From positions 1 to 34,921 of the forward strand of contig SUWA01000023.1 of NCBI GenBank assembly GCA_015061695.1: a stretch of DNA of 34,921 bases, read 5' to 3'. This DNA is from Lentisphaerota bacterium (GTDB taxonomy: Bacteria > Verrucomicrobiota > Lentisphaeria > Victivallales > Victivallaceae). Below, piece by piece: positions 16,681 through 26,223 of the stretch (position 1 is the first letter of the stretch; each line of letters begins with the position of its first letter). Under the pieces are notes generated by a model. That model was not told where the DNA came from and did not search any database. It saw nothing but the letters and a program-made list of their open reading frames with translations. The translations under genes were made by a program, and so were the position numbers.

Positions 16681-17828
16681 TTTTTCAGTATATCCTTGAT
16701 AGCTGCGACCACATCGTCAATATCCTGATCGGTCATATCCGGGAACATGGGCAGCGAAAGTATGCGTTCGGAGTTCCATTCCGTATCCGGCAGCATACCG
16801 GGTGCGCAGTTGAACGCTTCCCGGTAATATTTCTGCAAATGCACACAGCGGAAGTGCAAGCCGGTGCCGATATTGCGTTTTTTCAATTCGCTCATAAAAT
16901 CATCGCGGCTCATCGCAGCTTTATTTATATCCAAGCGTACCACCATCAGGTGATGCGCGTGAGTAAACTCGTAATCCGGCTGTTTAAGCTGGATTATTTC
17001 GTCGATGCTGTTGAGTTTTTCGGCATACTGCTGCATGATATAACCGCGTTTGCGGTTCATTTCGTCTACTCTGGCCAGCTGACCGATACCCAAAACGGCC
17101 TGCATATCCGGCAAATTGAATTTGAATCCCGGTTCTACCACCTGGGCCTGCGGAGCGCGGCCGTGGGTTTGCCGGTCATAAGCATCCACACCCAAACCGT
17201 GGAACTTCAAACTCCGCATCCGGTCGGCCAGAGCCTGATCGTCGGTGGCAAACATACCGCCTTCTCCGGTGGTGATGTTTTTGATCGGGTGGAAACTGAA
17301 CATGGCATGGCCTTTTTTTCCGACTTTTTCGCCTTTGTAAGCTCCGCCCAGCGCGTGAGCGGCATCTTCCACCAGCATGATATTGTGTTTGGCGGCTACC
17401 GCGCGGATCTTATCCATATCCAGGATCGCACCGGCAAAGTGTACCGGCACAATAAGTTTGGTGCGGGGGGTAATGGCTTTTTCGATCGCTTCAGCGGTGA
17501 TCATAAGTGTATCGCGGTCGCAATCAACAAAGACCGGAGTTGCACCGCTCAATGCCGTGATGTTGACCATCGAAACCCACGTCATGGAAGGCGTTATGAC
17601 TTCATCGCCCGGGCCCAGATCAATGGCGCGGGCCAGCGTCTGCATTACGCTGGTTTCGCTGGTCATGCAGACCACATCCGCAGCTCCGGTGTAGGCTTTG
17701 AGGTCGCTTTCAAACTGGGCGCCTTTAGGCCCGGTGGTGATCCAGCCCGACCGCAGCACATCGCCGACGGCGGCGATCTCTGCTTCGGTTATACAGGGCT
17801 TGGAAAAAGGCAAAAATGTATCTCTCAT
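16677..17828 (-). CDS. arnB: UDP-4-amino-4-deoxy-L-arabinose--oxoglutarate aminotransferase
   Basis: DegT/DnrJ/EryC1 family: 'FLPFSKPCITEAEIAAVGDVLRSGWITTGPK', 'VVCMTSETSVMQTLARAIDLGPGDEVITPSMTWVS', 'LVEDAAHALGGAYKGEKVGKKGHAMFSFHPIKNITTGEGGM'. Confidence 0.92.
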   Translation of the reverse strand: MRDTFLPFSKPCITEAEIAAVGDVLRSGWITTGPKGAQFESDLKAYTGAADVVCMTSETSVMQTLARAIDLGPGDEVITPSMTWVSMVNITALSGATPVFVDCDRDTLMITAEAIEKAITPRTKLIVPVHFAGAILDMDKIRAVAAKHNIMLVEDAAHALGGAYKGEKVGKKGHAMFSFHPIKNITTGEGGMFATDDQALADRMRSLKFHGLGVDAYDRQTHGRAPQAQVVEPGFKFNLPDMQAVLGIGQLARVDEMNRKRGYIMQQYAEKLNSIDEIIQLKQPDYEFTHAHHLMVVRLDINKAAMSRDDFMSELKKRNIGTGLHFRCVHLQKYYREAFNCAPGMLPDTEWNSERILSLPMFPDMTDQDIDDVVAAIKDILKK

Positions 17829-17851
17829 AATATAAAAATCCTGTATTTGTC

Positions 17852-17880
17852 AAAAAAAGCCGGTCAGAGGCGACCGGCTT
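17852..17880 (-). terminator. Intrinsic terminator between arnA and arnB
   Basis: AAGCCGGTC (17857-17865), 6-nt loop, GACCGGCTT (17872-17880); minus-strand RNA is AAGCCGGTC-GCCTCT-GACCGGCTTTTTTTG. Confidence 0.8.
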
Positions 17881-17891
17881 GGAGTGATTCT

Positions 17892-19877
17892 TTACTTGTC
17901 AGTAAATTCGCCGCTTTCCACGGCCTGTTGCAGGAAGAAGTCCAGCGTTTCTTTGACCGATTCTTCCAGCTCGACCACCGGCTTCCAGTCGCAATAGCGC
18001 CAGGCGTTTTTGATGCTGGGCTTGCGGTGCTGGCAATCCTGATAGCCTTCGCCGTAGAAACTGCCGCTTTCCACTTCTTTGAATCCGGCAAAAGGCGGGA
18101 ACTTGCCGCGCAACGGGTGGTTTTCAAAGTGTTTGACCAGAATTTCGGCCAATTCCTTGATGCTTGCTTCGTTATCGGGGTTGCCGATATTGATGATTTT
18201 GCCGTCGCAGCGGTTGTCTTTATTTTCCACGATCCGGAACAGGCACTCGATACCGTCGGTAACGTGCGTAAAGCAGCGTTTCTGCAAACCGCCGTCGATC
18301 AGCTGGATCGGGTTGCCCTGTACCAGATTGAGGATCAGCTGGGTGATGGCCCGGCTGCTGCCCAGACGCGCGGAGTTGAGGCTGTCGAGTTTCGGCCCCA
18401 TCCAGTTAAAGGGACGGAACAGCGTGAATTTCAGCCCCTTGGTTCCATAGGCCCAGATCACGCGGTCGAGCATCTGCTTGCTGCAGCTGTAGATCCAGCG
18501 CTGCATCCGGATCGGGCCGAGGATCAGACGGCTGTTGTCTTCATCAAAGTTTTCATCATCGCACATGGCGTAAACTTCGCTGGTGGAGGGGAAGAGAATA
18601 CGTTTGTTGTACTTGTGGCACAACCGCACGATGCGCAGGTTTTCTTCAAAGTCCAGTTCAAAAACACGCAGCGGGTTGCGGGTGTATTCGATCGGAGTGG
18701 CGATCGCCACCAGCGGCAGCACGATATCGCACTTGCGGATGTGGTATTCGATCCACTCGCGGTTGATCTGGATGTCGCCTTCAAAGTAATGGAAGTTGGG
18801 GTGGTTGATGATGTCGGAGATGTAATTGCTCCGCAGGTCCATACCGTAAACTTCGTATTTGCCGTCTTCCAGCAACCGGCTGCTGATGGCGCTGCCGATA
18901 AAACCGTTCACGCCCAGGATCAGCACTTTTTTGCGGTCAGTACGCGGCGGGCGTTCACTGTTGGTGAAGTTCATTTTTTCAACAAAGCGGCAGGTTTTGG
19001 CCAGCTGACTGCCGGAGCAGTAGATGCCGTTTTCCTGCTGGGCAAAGTCGACCTTGACCGCATCTTTGCCGGCGGCCACGATCAAAGGATCGGTCGAGAT
19101 GACCGTGCCGGGTTTGGCATTGGCGGTGTTTTCGACCTTGCTTACTTCCCAGAAGAGATATTTTTTAGCCGCGTAGTAGCTGAACGCACCGGGGTAGGGC
19201 TGGGTGACTGCCCGCACCAGATTGCGTATCTCGTCCGCGCTTTTGGTCCAGTCGATCAGGCCGTCGGCGGGTTTGCGGCCGCCGAATTTAGTGGCTTCGG
19301 CTTCGTTCTGCGGAGTGCGCGGAGCTGTTCCGGCAATGATCGCCGGCAGCGTCTTTTTGAGCATGTCGCGTGCGGCATCGGCAGCTTTCAGGTGCAGATC
19401 TTTGGCAGTATCGAGGTCGTCGATTGCAATTTCCTGCTGGGCAACAATATCACCGGCGTCAGCTTTGTTTGTCATGTAATGCAAAGTTACACCGGTGGTT
19501 TTTTCGCCATTGACGATCGCCCAGTTCAGCGGCACGCGGCCGCGGTATTTGGGCAGGAGCGAACCGTGCAAATTCAAACAACCCTGCGCCGGAATATCCA
19601 GTATCGGCTGCTTGACCATGTTGCGGTAGTAGAACGAAAAGATCACATCCGGCTGCATGGCCTTGATGCGGCTGACCCACAGCGGGTGGTTGATATCTTC
19701 GGGCGAAAAGACAGGCAGATTTTTGCGGGCGGCCAATTCGGCCACGCTGCGGAACCAGACATTTTCGTTGGGATTATCCTGATGAGTGAATACAGCCTGA
19801 ATTTCGATGCCGGCATTGAGCAATTCTTCGATGCCGACACAACCGATATTGTGATACGCTAAAACTACAGCTTTCAT
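17892..19877 (-). CDS. arnA: Bifunctional UDP-glucuronic acid decarboxylase / UDP-4-amino-4-deoxy-L-arabinose formyltransferase
   Basis: 661 aa. Formyltransferase domain '[49 protein letters not shown]'; decarboxylase domain '[30 protein letters not shown]', '[19 protein letters not shown]', C-terminal '[32 protein letters not shown]'. Confidence 0.95.
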   Translation of the reverse strand: MKAVVLAYHNIGCVGIEELLNAGIEIQAVFTHQDNPNENVWFRSVAELAARKNLPVFSPEDINHPLWVSRIKAMQPDVIFSFYYRNMVKQPILDIPAQGCLNLHGSLLPKYRGRVPLNWAIVNGEKTTGVTLHYMTNKADAGDIVAQQEIAIDDLDTAKDLHLKAADAARDMLKKTLPAIIAGTAPRTPQNEAEATKFGGRKPADGLIDWTKSADEIRNLVRAVTQPYPGAFSYYAAKKYLFWEVSKVENTANAKPGTVISTDPLIVAAGKDAVKVDFAQQENGIYCSGSQLAKTCRFVEKMNFTNSERPPRTDRKKVLILGVNGFIGSAISSRLLEDGKYEVYGMDLRSNYISDIINHPNFHYFEGDIQINREWIEYHIRKCDIVLPLVAIATPIEYTRNPLRVFELDFEENLRIVRLCHKYNKRILFPSTSEVYAMCDDENFDEDNSRLILGPIRMQRWIYSCSKQMLDRVIWAYGTKGLKFTLFRPFNWMGPKLDSLNSARLGSSRAITQLILNLVQGNPIQLIDGGLQKRCFTHVTDGIECLFRIVENKDNRCDGKIINIGNPDNEASIKELAEILVKHFENHPLRGKFPPFAGFKEVESGSFYGEGYQDCQHRKPSIKNAWRYCDWKPVVELEESVKETLDFFLQQAVESGEFTDK

Positions 19878-20854
19878 TATTTGTTTTCTCCTGCGTTGTT
19901 ATGTTTTTTGCCTTGTACATATTCGATAAAATATTGGGGTCTGGCGCGGGTGTTGATATGGATCTTGCCAATGTATTCACCCAGCAGCCCCAGCGCTGCC
20001 AGCACGCCGCCAGTCAGCACAAACTGGATGGAAAACAACGCAAAGACGCCGTCCGCTCCCCAGTGTTTGTCGATTTGCGACATGATAAAGATCACGATGC
20101 CGAAGATCACCCCGAAAGCCGCCACCAGAAAACCGCACACAGTCAGCATCCGCAGCGGGAAGATCGACGTGCCGGTCAGCAGATCGTACTGCAAAGCAAT
20201 GAGTTTCCAGAGATTGTACTTGGAAACCCCGGCGGTACGTTCGGCGTGTTTGACCTCCACTTCGCACACATTGCGGGCAAAGCTCATGGCCAGCATGGGG
20301 ATGAATTTGCCGTGTTCGTGGCAGCGCAGGATCGCGTTGATCACCGGGCGGCTGTAACCGCGCAGCATACAGCCGTAATCCTGCATGGTGCGGCCGTTGC
20401 AGAGTTTGCGCACCATGCGGTTGACGCATTTGCTGGCGAATTTGCGGAAAAAGGTATCCTGCCGGTTTTCGCGGATGGAGCCGACCACATCAAAACCTTC
20501 GCGCAATTTTGCGAGTATTTTATGGATCTCTTCGGGCGGATTCTGCAAGTCGGCATCCATGGTAACGATATATTTGCCGCTGGAAACTTCCAAACCCGCC
20601 GTTACTGCTGCGTGCTGGCCGAAGTTGCTGGAAAGCACCACCGCCACCACCTGACCGGGATTTTTTTCCGCCGCTTCGCAGATCATTACCTGCGAGGCAT
20701 CGCGGCTGCCGTCATCAACCAGAATTATTTCGCTGGTGGTGTTGAGTTTTTTTACTGCTGTCAGAGTTCGCTGCAACAGCTCCGGTAAGTTATCTTCTTC
20801 GTTATACACGGGTATAACGATTGACAGTTCGATATTTTTTTCTGCCTCGCTCAT
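19877..20854 (-). CDS. arnC: Undecaprenyl-phosphate 4-deoxy-4-formamido-L-arabinose transferase
   Basis: GT2 '[22 protein letters not shown]', '[13 protein letters not shown]', '[16 protein letters not shown]', '[18 protein letters not shown]', two C-terminal TM segments; stop and start shared with arnA (TAATG). Confidence 0.92.
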   Translation of the reverse strand: MSEAEKNIELSIVIPVYNEEDNLPELLQRTLTAVKKLNTTSEIILVDDGSRDASQVMICEAAEKNPGQVVAVVLSSNFGQHAAVTAGLEVSSGKYIVTMDADLQNPPEEIHKILAKLREGFDVVGSIRENRQDTFFRKFASKCVNRMVRKLCNGRTMQDYGCMLRGYSRPVINAILRCHEHGKFIPMLAMSFARNVCEVEVKHAERTAGVSKYNLWKLIALQYDLLTGTSIFPLRMLTVCGFLVAAFGVIFGIVIFIMSQIDKHWGADGVFALFSIQFVLTGGVLAALGLLGEYIGKIHINTRARPQYFIEYVQGKKHNNAGENK

Positions 20855-21050
20855 GGCTTTTACTCCTTAAATCTGCTGCCGCCGGCCGGTTTATTGCGTT
20901 TGCGGCATGGAATAATATAACCGCATTATTTTTTTTATCAAATCATCAACACCGGTTTTACCGGATTAAATCTTGATTTTTATACAACATACCATGGTTG
21001 TTTCAGCGGATCATTAGCTGAAGATTATTTTTTGTTAATATTAGCGAATA

Positions 21051-21080
21051 TTGGCAAAAGTTGCATTGTGATGCTATATT
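21051..21080 (+). promoter_or_regulatory. Candidate sigma70-type promoter for the response-regulator operon
   Basis: TTGGCA (21051-21056) - 18 bp - TATATT (21075-21080), 34 bp upstream of the ATG at 21115; overlaps AATATT-agcg-AATATT (21037-21052). Confidence 0.4.
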
Positions 21081-21114
21081 ACTTTTGTATATGGAATAAT
21101 AACACAGGGTTGCC

Positions 21115-21783
21115 ATGCGTATATTGTTAGTCGAAGATGACCGCGCTACTGCGGATTTTATCAGCAAAGGTCTGAATCAGGCCGGTTTGCGCTGCGTCCA
21201 CGCTGCGGATGGTTTGGAAGGCTTGATCAAACTGCGCAGTGAGTCTTTTGATCTGGCAGTGGTGGATATCATGCTGCCCAAGCTCGACGGCTTGTCGCTG
21301 ATCGAAGAAGCCCGCAATGCCAAACTGACTTTGCCGATCATTGTTTTGAGCGCCCGGGATTCGGTTGAAAGCAAGATCAAAGGTTTGGAAAAGGGCGGCG
21401 ATGATTATATGGCCAAACCTTTTTCGTTTGCCGAACTGCTGGCCCGGATCCAGGCACTGCTGCGGCGGGCATCGCAGACCGCTGAACCGACCCGGCTGGT
21501 GGTCGGCGATCTGGTGATGGATCTGTTGAGCCGCAAAGTCAGCCGCAGCGGAGTGAATATCGAGCTGCAGCCGCTGGAGTTTCAGCTGTTGGAGTACCTG
21601 ATGCGCAACCGGGGCAGAGTGGTTTCCAAAACTACGATATTGGAACATGTGTGGGAATATAATTTTGATACTCAAAGCAACATTGTGGAAGCCGGTATTT
21701 TCCGTTTGCGCGAAAAGATCGACAAACCGTTTGATGTAAAATTGATCCGTACAGTAAGGGGGTTCGGATATGTCCTGGATTAA
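21115..21783 (+). CDS. OmpR/PhoB-family two-component response regulator
   Basis: Receiver 'MRILLVEDDRATADFISKGL...DLAVVDIMLPKLDGLSLIEEAR...PIIVLSARDSVESKIKGLEKGGDDYMAKPFSFAELLARIQALLRR' and winged-helix 'LLEYLMRNRGRVVSKTTILEHVWEYNFDTQSNIVEAGIFRLREKID...IRTVRGFGYVLD'. Confidence 0.95.
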   Translation: MRILLVEDDRATADFISKGLNQAGLRCVHAADGLEGLIKLRSESFDLAVVDIMLPKLDGLSLIEEARNAKLTLPIIVLSARDSVESKIKGLEKGGDDYMAKPFSFAELLARIQALLRRASQTAEPTRLVVGDLVMDLLSRKVSRSGVNIELQPLEFQLLEYLMRNRGRVVSKTTILEHVWEYNFDTQSNIVEAGIFRLREKIDKPFDVKLIRTVRGFGYVLD

Positions 21784-23392
21784 ATCGCCGTTTTTCCGCT
21801 CGGTCAAATTCCGGATCGCAGCGGTATATGCCTCGCTGCTGACCGTGGCTGTTATTGTGCTGTTTACAGCCTTTTTTATCTATTGCAAGCAAGAGATCTA
21901 CACGCTGATGGATCGGGATCTGGCCGACAATGTTGACCGCTTGAGTTATGAATATCTGACCGGCAGTGGCCTGCCGGAGGGGTTTGTGCCGGTAAAAAAC
22001 AAGCGTTCCAGAAAAATCGCTGTTCAAGCCAGACAGGAAATCGGTAAGGATTTCAAAACCCTTATGACATTTGAAAATGAAAAAGCGCAGAAAATACTGG
22101 TACTCGGCACTCTGAAAGATCAGCTCAAACTGGTGTTGAGTTCACCGGGCAAATCTATAGAGATCCGCGATATAAAACAAGTGCCGGACAGCGAAAAAAA
22201 TATTGCAGAACTGACCCGCGAAAAGCCTGAAAACGGACGGCAATATGATTACTTCTGGCTTTACAGTGCCGACGGCAGAGAATTGTTCGGTTCTTCGGTT
22301 GGCAGCAGCGACAGCGAATGGATCCGCAAACTTAAATACAAGACCGGCCGCAACAAAGTTTGTTACAGCATTGCTGATGCTCCGCGCCACCGTTTGCGGG
22401 TGGCTTACCGGAGTTTGCCGGATGGCAAAATAATGGCGGCGGCCCGCAGTTTGCATGATTTTGACAGCGGTATTGAACGGCTGCTGATAATTTATCTTTC
22501 GATCGCCGGCGGAGTGCTGGTTTTGAGTTTTGTCTGCAGTTACTTGATCGCCTGCCGGCTCTGCCGCGGCGTTGATGCGGTAAGTGCGGCGGCCAACGCT
22601 GTAGCTGAAGGCGATTATACCCGGCGGGTCAAACCGCGCAACTCCGGCAGCGAGATCGACCGGATGATGAAAAATTTCAATACCATGATCGGCAATACTG
22701 AAAAACTCATGGACGAGCTGCGGACTATTTCGGACAACATAGCCCACGATTTGCGCACGCCGTTGACCCGGATGCTGGGACGGGCCGAGTTGGCTGTAAC
22801 CGGTGATATGAGCCGCGAAGATTACGAAAATGCTTTTGCAGCCAATGCCGAAGAGTGCCGCCGGATGCTGGCGCTTATCAATACCATGCTGGATATAACC
22901 CGTACCGAATCCGGTACCGGCCAGCTGCATTGGGAAGAATTTGATCTGGCTAAAGTGCTGGATCAGGCTATCGAACTCTTTGGCATGTTGGCCGAACAGA
23001 AAAATTTGAGTTTGAGCTGCCGCTTGCCGGAAATGCCGGTCATATTGCAGGGCGACCGGATGCGTTTGCAGCAGTTGATCGCCAATCTGCTGGATAATGC
23101 GATCAAGTTTACGCCGGAAAACGGCCGGGTGGATGTCAGTTTGCAGCTGGAAAGCTCCAACGCCATTCTGACCGTGCGCGATAACGGATGCGGCATGAGT
23201 AAAGAAGAGCTGGAACAGGTTTTCAAACGTTTTTATCGTGCCGACAGCAGCCGTTCGCTGCCCGGCAACGGCTTGGGTTTGAGTTTGGTGCAGGCGATCG
23301 TCAATGCTCACAAAGGCTCGATCGAAATCAGCAGCGAACCCGCCGAAGGTACGGTTGTATGGGTCAAACTGCCGTTGATGAATAAAAATTAA
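21770..23392 (+). CDS. Two-component sensor histidine kinase (HAMP-HisKA-HATPase)
   Basis: 540 aa; two TM segments, large periplasmic region, H-box 'DNIAHDLRTPLTRMLGRAEL', N/G boxes 'NLLDNAIKFTPENG', 'VRDNGCGMSKEELEQVFKRFYRADSSRSLPGNGLGLSLVQAIV'. Overlaps the RR gene by 14 nt. Confidence 0.95.
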   Translation: MSWIKSPFFRSVKFRIAAVYASLLTVAVIVLFTAFFIYCKQEIYTLMDRDLADNVDRLSYEYLTGSGLPEGFVPVKNKRSRKIAVQARQEIGKDFKTLMTFENEKAQKILVLGTLKDQLKLVLSSPGKSIEIRDIKQVPDSEKNIAELTREKPENGRQYDYFWLYSADGRELFGSSVGSSDSEWIRKLKYKTGRNKVCYSIADAPRHRLRVAYRSLPDGKIMAAARSLHDFDSGIERLLIIYLSIAGGVLVLSFVCSYLIACRLCRGVDAVSAAANAVAEGDYTRRVKPRNSGSEIDRMMKNFNTMIGNTEKLMDELRTISDNIAHDLRTPLTRMLGRAELAVTGDMSREDYENAFAANAEECRRMLALINTMLDITRTESGTGQLHWEEFDLAKVLDQAIELFGMLAEQKNLSLSCRLPEMPVILQGDRMRLQQLIANLLDNAIKFTPENGRVDVSLQLESSNAILTVRDNGCGMSKEELEQVFKRFYRADSSRSLPGNGLGLSLVQAIVNAHKGSIEISSEPAEGTVVWVKLPLMNKN

Positions 23393-23480
23393 TTTTATTT
23401 TAAGAATCCGGTAAAACACTTTGGGTATATTGTTGCAATGACCAAAGAAGGTGCAGCCGAATTTTGAGGAGTGATTTTAT

Positions 23481-25196
23481 ATGTTGAATACCGAGCGATT
23501 TTCCGAGCGCAAGTTCCATGGTATAATGCTGGCAATACTGGCGGCATTTTTTCTGCTGGGGTATATTCTGCCGTTAGGCTTGCGCGATATGATGCGCCCC
23601 GATGAGTTCCGTTATGGCGAGATCCCCCGCGAAATGATCGCGCGCGGCGATTGGACCACACCGCTGCTGGTGGGGGTGCGCTACTTTGAAAAACCGGCAT
23701 TGGGATACCAGTGGACGGCACTCTCGATGGAGATTTTCGGCGAAAATGCTTTTGCGGTGCGCTTGCCTTCCGCGCTTTCGGTCGGATTGGCCGCGCTGCT
23801 GATCTATTGGCTTTGTGGTGCCAAAAGCCGCGATCGCTGGCTGGCACCGTTGGCATCGGCGCTGTATATGAGTTTTGCACTGGTGTTCGGGGTCGGGACT
23901 TTTGCGGTACTCGACAGTCAACTTTCCATGGCGCTTACCTGGTGCATCGGCAGCTATTACCTGGCGTGCGAAGCCGAAAAGATCCCGCGCAAACTTATGT
24001 GGCTGGCCGTGGCCGGATTGGCCGCCGGCGCGGCGTTCCTGTTCAAAGGTTTTCTGGCTTTTGCTGTGCCGGTGGTGGTGATCGCACCCTATTTGATCTG
24101 GCAGAAGCAATTCATGAAGTTTCTGACTACTCCGTGGCTGCCGCTGGTGTTGGCAGTCGGCGTGGCACTGCCGTGGAGTCTGGCGATCTGGAAAGCGGAA
24201 CCGGAATTCTGGAATTACTTTTTTATCGAAGAACATATCAAACGGTTTACCTCCGGCACTTATGACCGCTCGCCGGAACCGTTCTGGTTTTTCATTCCGG
24301 TACTGCTGGGGGGCATAATGCCGGGCGGACTGCTCTGGCTCGGCGCGTGGAAAGGTGTCTGCAAAGAGTGGCTCAAGGAGCCATTGGTGCGCTTTTGCAT
24401 CTGCTGGAGCGTCATGCCGTTTATATTGTTCAGTATCAGCAGCTGCAAGGTCGGTACTTACATATTGCCCTGCTTTCCGCCGCTGGCCATTCTTACGGCA
24501 TGGGCGTTTATCCGGGCGCTGAAAAAAAATCAGGATAAAGTGCAGAAGTTTTTGCGCATCATAGATTTGAGCTTGGGCTGGATCCTGATGGCCGGCGGGA
24601 TCCTCTGCGGAGCGTTTTTGATCGTATGGCGGCTCAAACTGGCCGCAAAATGGCCGTTATTCGATCCGGAGTCGATGCTGCCGCTGACTGCGGCGCTGCT
24701 TTTGAGTGTGTTCGGCGCAGTTTGTTATTGGTGCCAAAAACTGGAAATCAAACTGCAGCTTTGCATACTGCTGGGCGGATTTATCACTGTTTGCGGCTGG
24801 GGCGCGCCGGTGATCTTGAGCAATGCGACCAATCCGCAGAAAATGCCGGAAAAGACCTTGAGAAGATTTTATCAGGAGTGGGAAATAACCGATAATGATG
24901 TGGTGGCCGTTGACCGCGGCGCAGCCACTGCGACCGCGTGGATCCTCAAGCGCGATGATTTGCCGGTGGTGGGGCGTTACGGCGAATTTCAATACGGTTT
25001 TACCAAATTTCCGGAAGAATATTCCCTGCGCTATTACGAAATTGATGATATTGAGCGCCTGCTCAAAGATTCAGGCGATAAACGGGTGTTTTTTGTCAAT
25101 ATCCGCAGCATAAAAAAGAACGCTTTCCCGAAAGATTGGAAAGTAAAACGCACTAAATCCGAACAGGGTATCACCATTGTCGAACTTGATAAATAA
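23481..25196 (+). CDS. arnT: ArnT-like lipid A 4-amino-4-deoxy-L-arabinose transferase / PMT-family glycosyltransferase
   Basis: 571 aa; 'RDMMRPDEFRYGEIPREMIARGDWTTPLLVGVRYFEKPALGYQWTALSMEIFGENAFAVRLPSALS', 'AAFLFKGFLAFAVPVVV', multiple TM segments; adjacent to the arn cluster. Confidence 0.85.
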   Translation: MLNTERFSERKFHGIMLAILAAFFLLGYILPLGLRDMMRPDEFRYGEIPREMIARGDWTTPLLVGVRYFEKPALGYQWTALSMEIFGENAFAVRLPSALSVGLAALLIYWLCGAKSRDRWLAPLASALYMSFALVFGVGTFAVLDSQLSMALTWCIGSYYLACEAEKIPRKLMWLAVAGLAAGAAFLFKGFLAFAVPVVVIAPYLIWQKQFMKFLTTPWLPLVLAVGVALPWSLAIWKAEPEFWNYFFIEEHIKRFTSGTYDRSPEPFWFFIPVLLGGIMPGGLLWLGAWKGVCKEWLKEPLVRFCICWSVMPFILFSISSCKVGTYILPCFPPLAILTAWAFIRALKKNQDKVQKFLRIIDLSLGWILMAGGILCGAFLIVWRLKLAAKWPLFDPESMLPLTAALLLSVFGAVCYWCQKLEIKLQLCILLGGFITVCGWGAPVILSNATNPQKMPEKTLRRFYQEWEITDNDVVAVDRGAATATAWILKRDDLPVVGRYGEFQYGFTKFPEEYSLRYYEIDDIERLLKDSGDKRVFFVNIRSIKKNAFPKDWKVKRTKSEQGITIVELDK

Positions 25197-26220
25197 ATAT
25201 AAATCGTGGCGCGAACAGCTCTGGTTCAAGATCTTCAGTATGGCGTTTAAATTGGCGCTGGCGGCACTTATATTGCTGGTGCTGATCGCCAAAGCAGATA
25301 TAAAAATAGAAAACTTTGCCGGACTGGATATGCGCTGGATAGCGGCGGCATTGCTGGCAATATTGCTGCAGAATTTTCTGACGGCGGTACGCTGGTGGTA
25401 CCTTATGCGCTCGGTGGGGGTCAAGGCTTCGCTCTTCGAAGCGCTTTCGCTGACCATGCAAGGATTGTTTTATACACTGTTTATTCCCGGCGGATCGGTT
25501 TCCGGCGACGTGGTCAAAGCCGCACTGATGGCAGGCAAAAGTGCTGACGGCAGTAAATTTGCCGCCGCATTTTCAGTTTTGATCGACCGGGTGTGCGGGT
25601 TGTGCGGACTGCTGCTGCTTTCGTTCATCGCCGCTTCGGCGGTGCTTTTACTGGATATAGCCGGCAATGGCTTATTCAAAACGTTGCTGACAGCCACAGC
25701 GATCATAGCGCCCTGCGCGCTGATCTGTGCGGTAATGGCGTTCCGGTGCGATGTTATCCTGAAAATAAAACTCTTCAAAAAACTGTATGATTTTCTGGAC
25801 AAAATCAGCAAAGGCGCCATCGGGCGGATCGAAAACGCGTTGGCCGCTTACCGCCCGGCCTGGAAGACGGTTCTGGCATGGACTCTGATTTCCGGTTTGA
25901 TCGCATTTCCGTTGATCGCGCTGGCGGTGTGGTTTATTGCCGCCGCGTGTCCGGACAGCGGCGGTTGGAGTTCCGGCAGCTGTGTTGCGGGGGCCTTGTT
26001 GTCCGGCAGCATCGGCGAATTGGCCGGAATATTGCCGCTGACTCCCGGCGGGATCGGGGTCAGGGATGCGGTGTTTGTCGAAATATTTAAAGCCTGCGGA
26101 CTGCCGGGGGGAGTGGCCACTCAAATTCCGGTACTTTTTACCACTTTGTTTGTGCTGGCCAGTTCCACGGGGGCATTTTTTGCATTGTACATGCTGATCG
26201 TCAAGCGGCGCAAACGTTGA
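25177..26220 (+). CDS. Lysylphosphatidylglycerol synthase TM region / AglD2-type (PF03706) membrane protein, putative flippase
   Basis: 347 aa polytopic; 'AVRWWYLMRSVGVKASLFEALSLTMQGLFYTLFIPGGSVSGDVVKAALMA', 'SVLIDRVCGLCGLLLLSF', 'GELAGILPLTPGGIGVRDAVFVEIF'. TTG start; overlaps arnT by 20 nt. Confidence 0.82.
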   Translation: MSNLINKYKSWREQLWFKIFSMAFKLALAALILLVLIAKADIKIENFAGLDMRWIAAALLAILLQNFLTAVRWWYLMRSVGVKASLFEALSLTMQGLFYTLFIPGGSVSGDVVKAALMAGKSADGSKFAAAFSVLIDRVCGLCGLLLLSFIAASAVLLLDIAGNGLFKTLLTATAIIAPCALICAVMAFRCDVILKIKLFKKLYDFLDKISKGAIGRIENALAAYRPAWKTVLAWTLISGLIAFPLIALAVWFIAAACPDSGGWSSGSCVAGALLSGSIGELAGILPLTPGGIGVRDAVFVEIFKACGLPGGVATQIPVLFTTLFVLASSTGAFFALYMLIVKRRKR

Positions 26221-26223
26221 TTT

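Noticed and set aside
16839-19862. 1007-aa plus-strand ORF antisense to arnB and arnA
   Set aside because: Fully overlaps two clearly recognisable minus-strand enzymes, has no recognisable domain and reads as antisense (His/Phe/Gln-rich) translation. Best explained by sense codon usage.
20855-21114. PmrA box (YTTAAK-N5-YTTAAK) in the arn control region
   Set aside because: Searched by eye on both strands; only isolated TTAA-like half sites, no properly spaced pair.
22142-23419. 425-aa minus-strand ORF antisense to the histidine kinase
   Set aside because: Overlaps a clear HAMP-HisKA-HATPase gene; no own motif.
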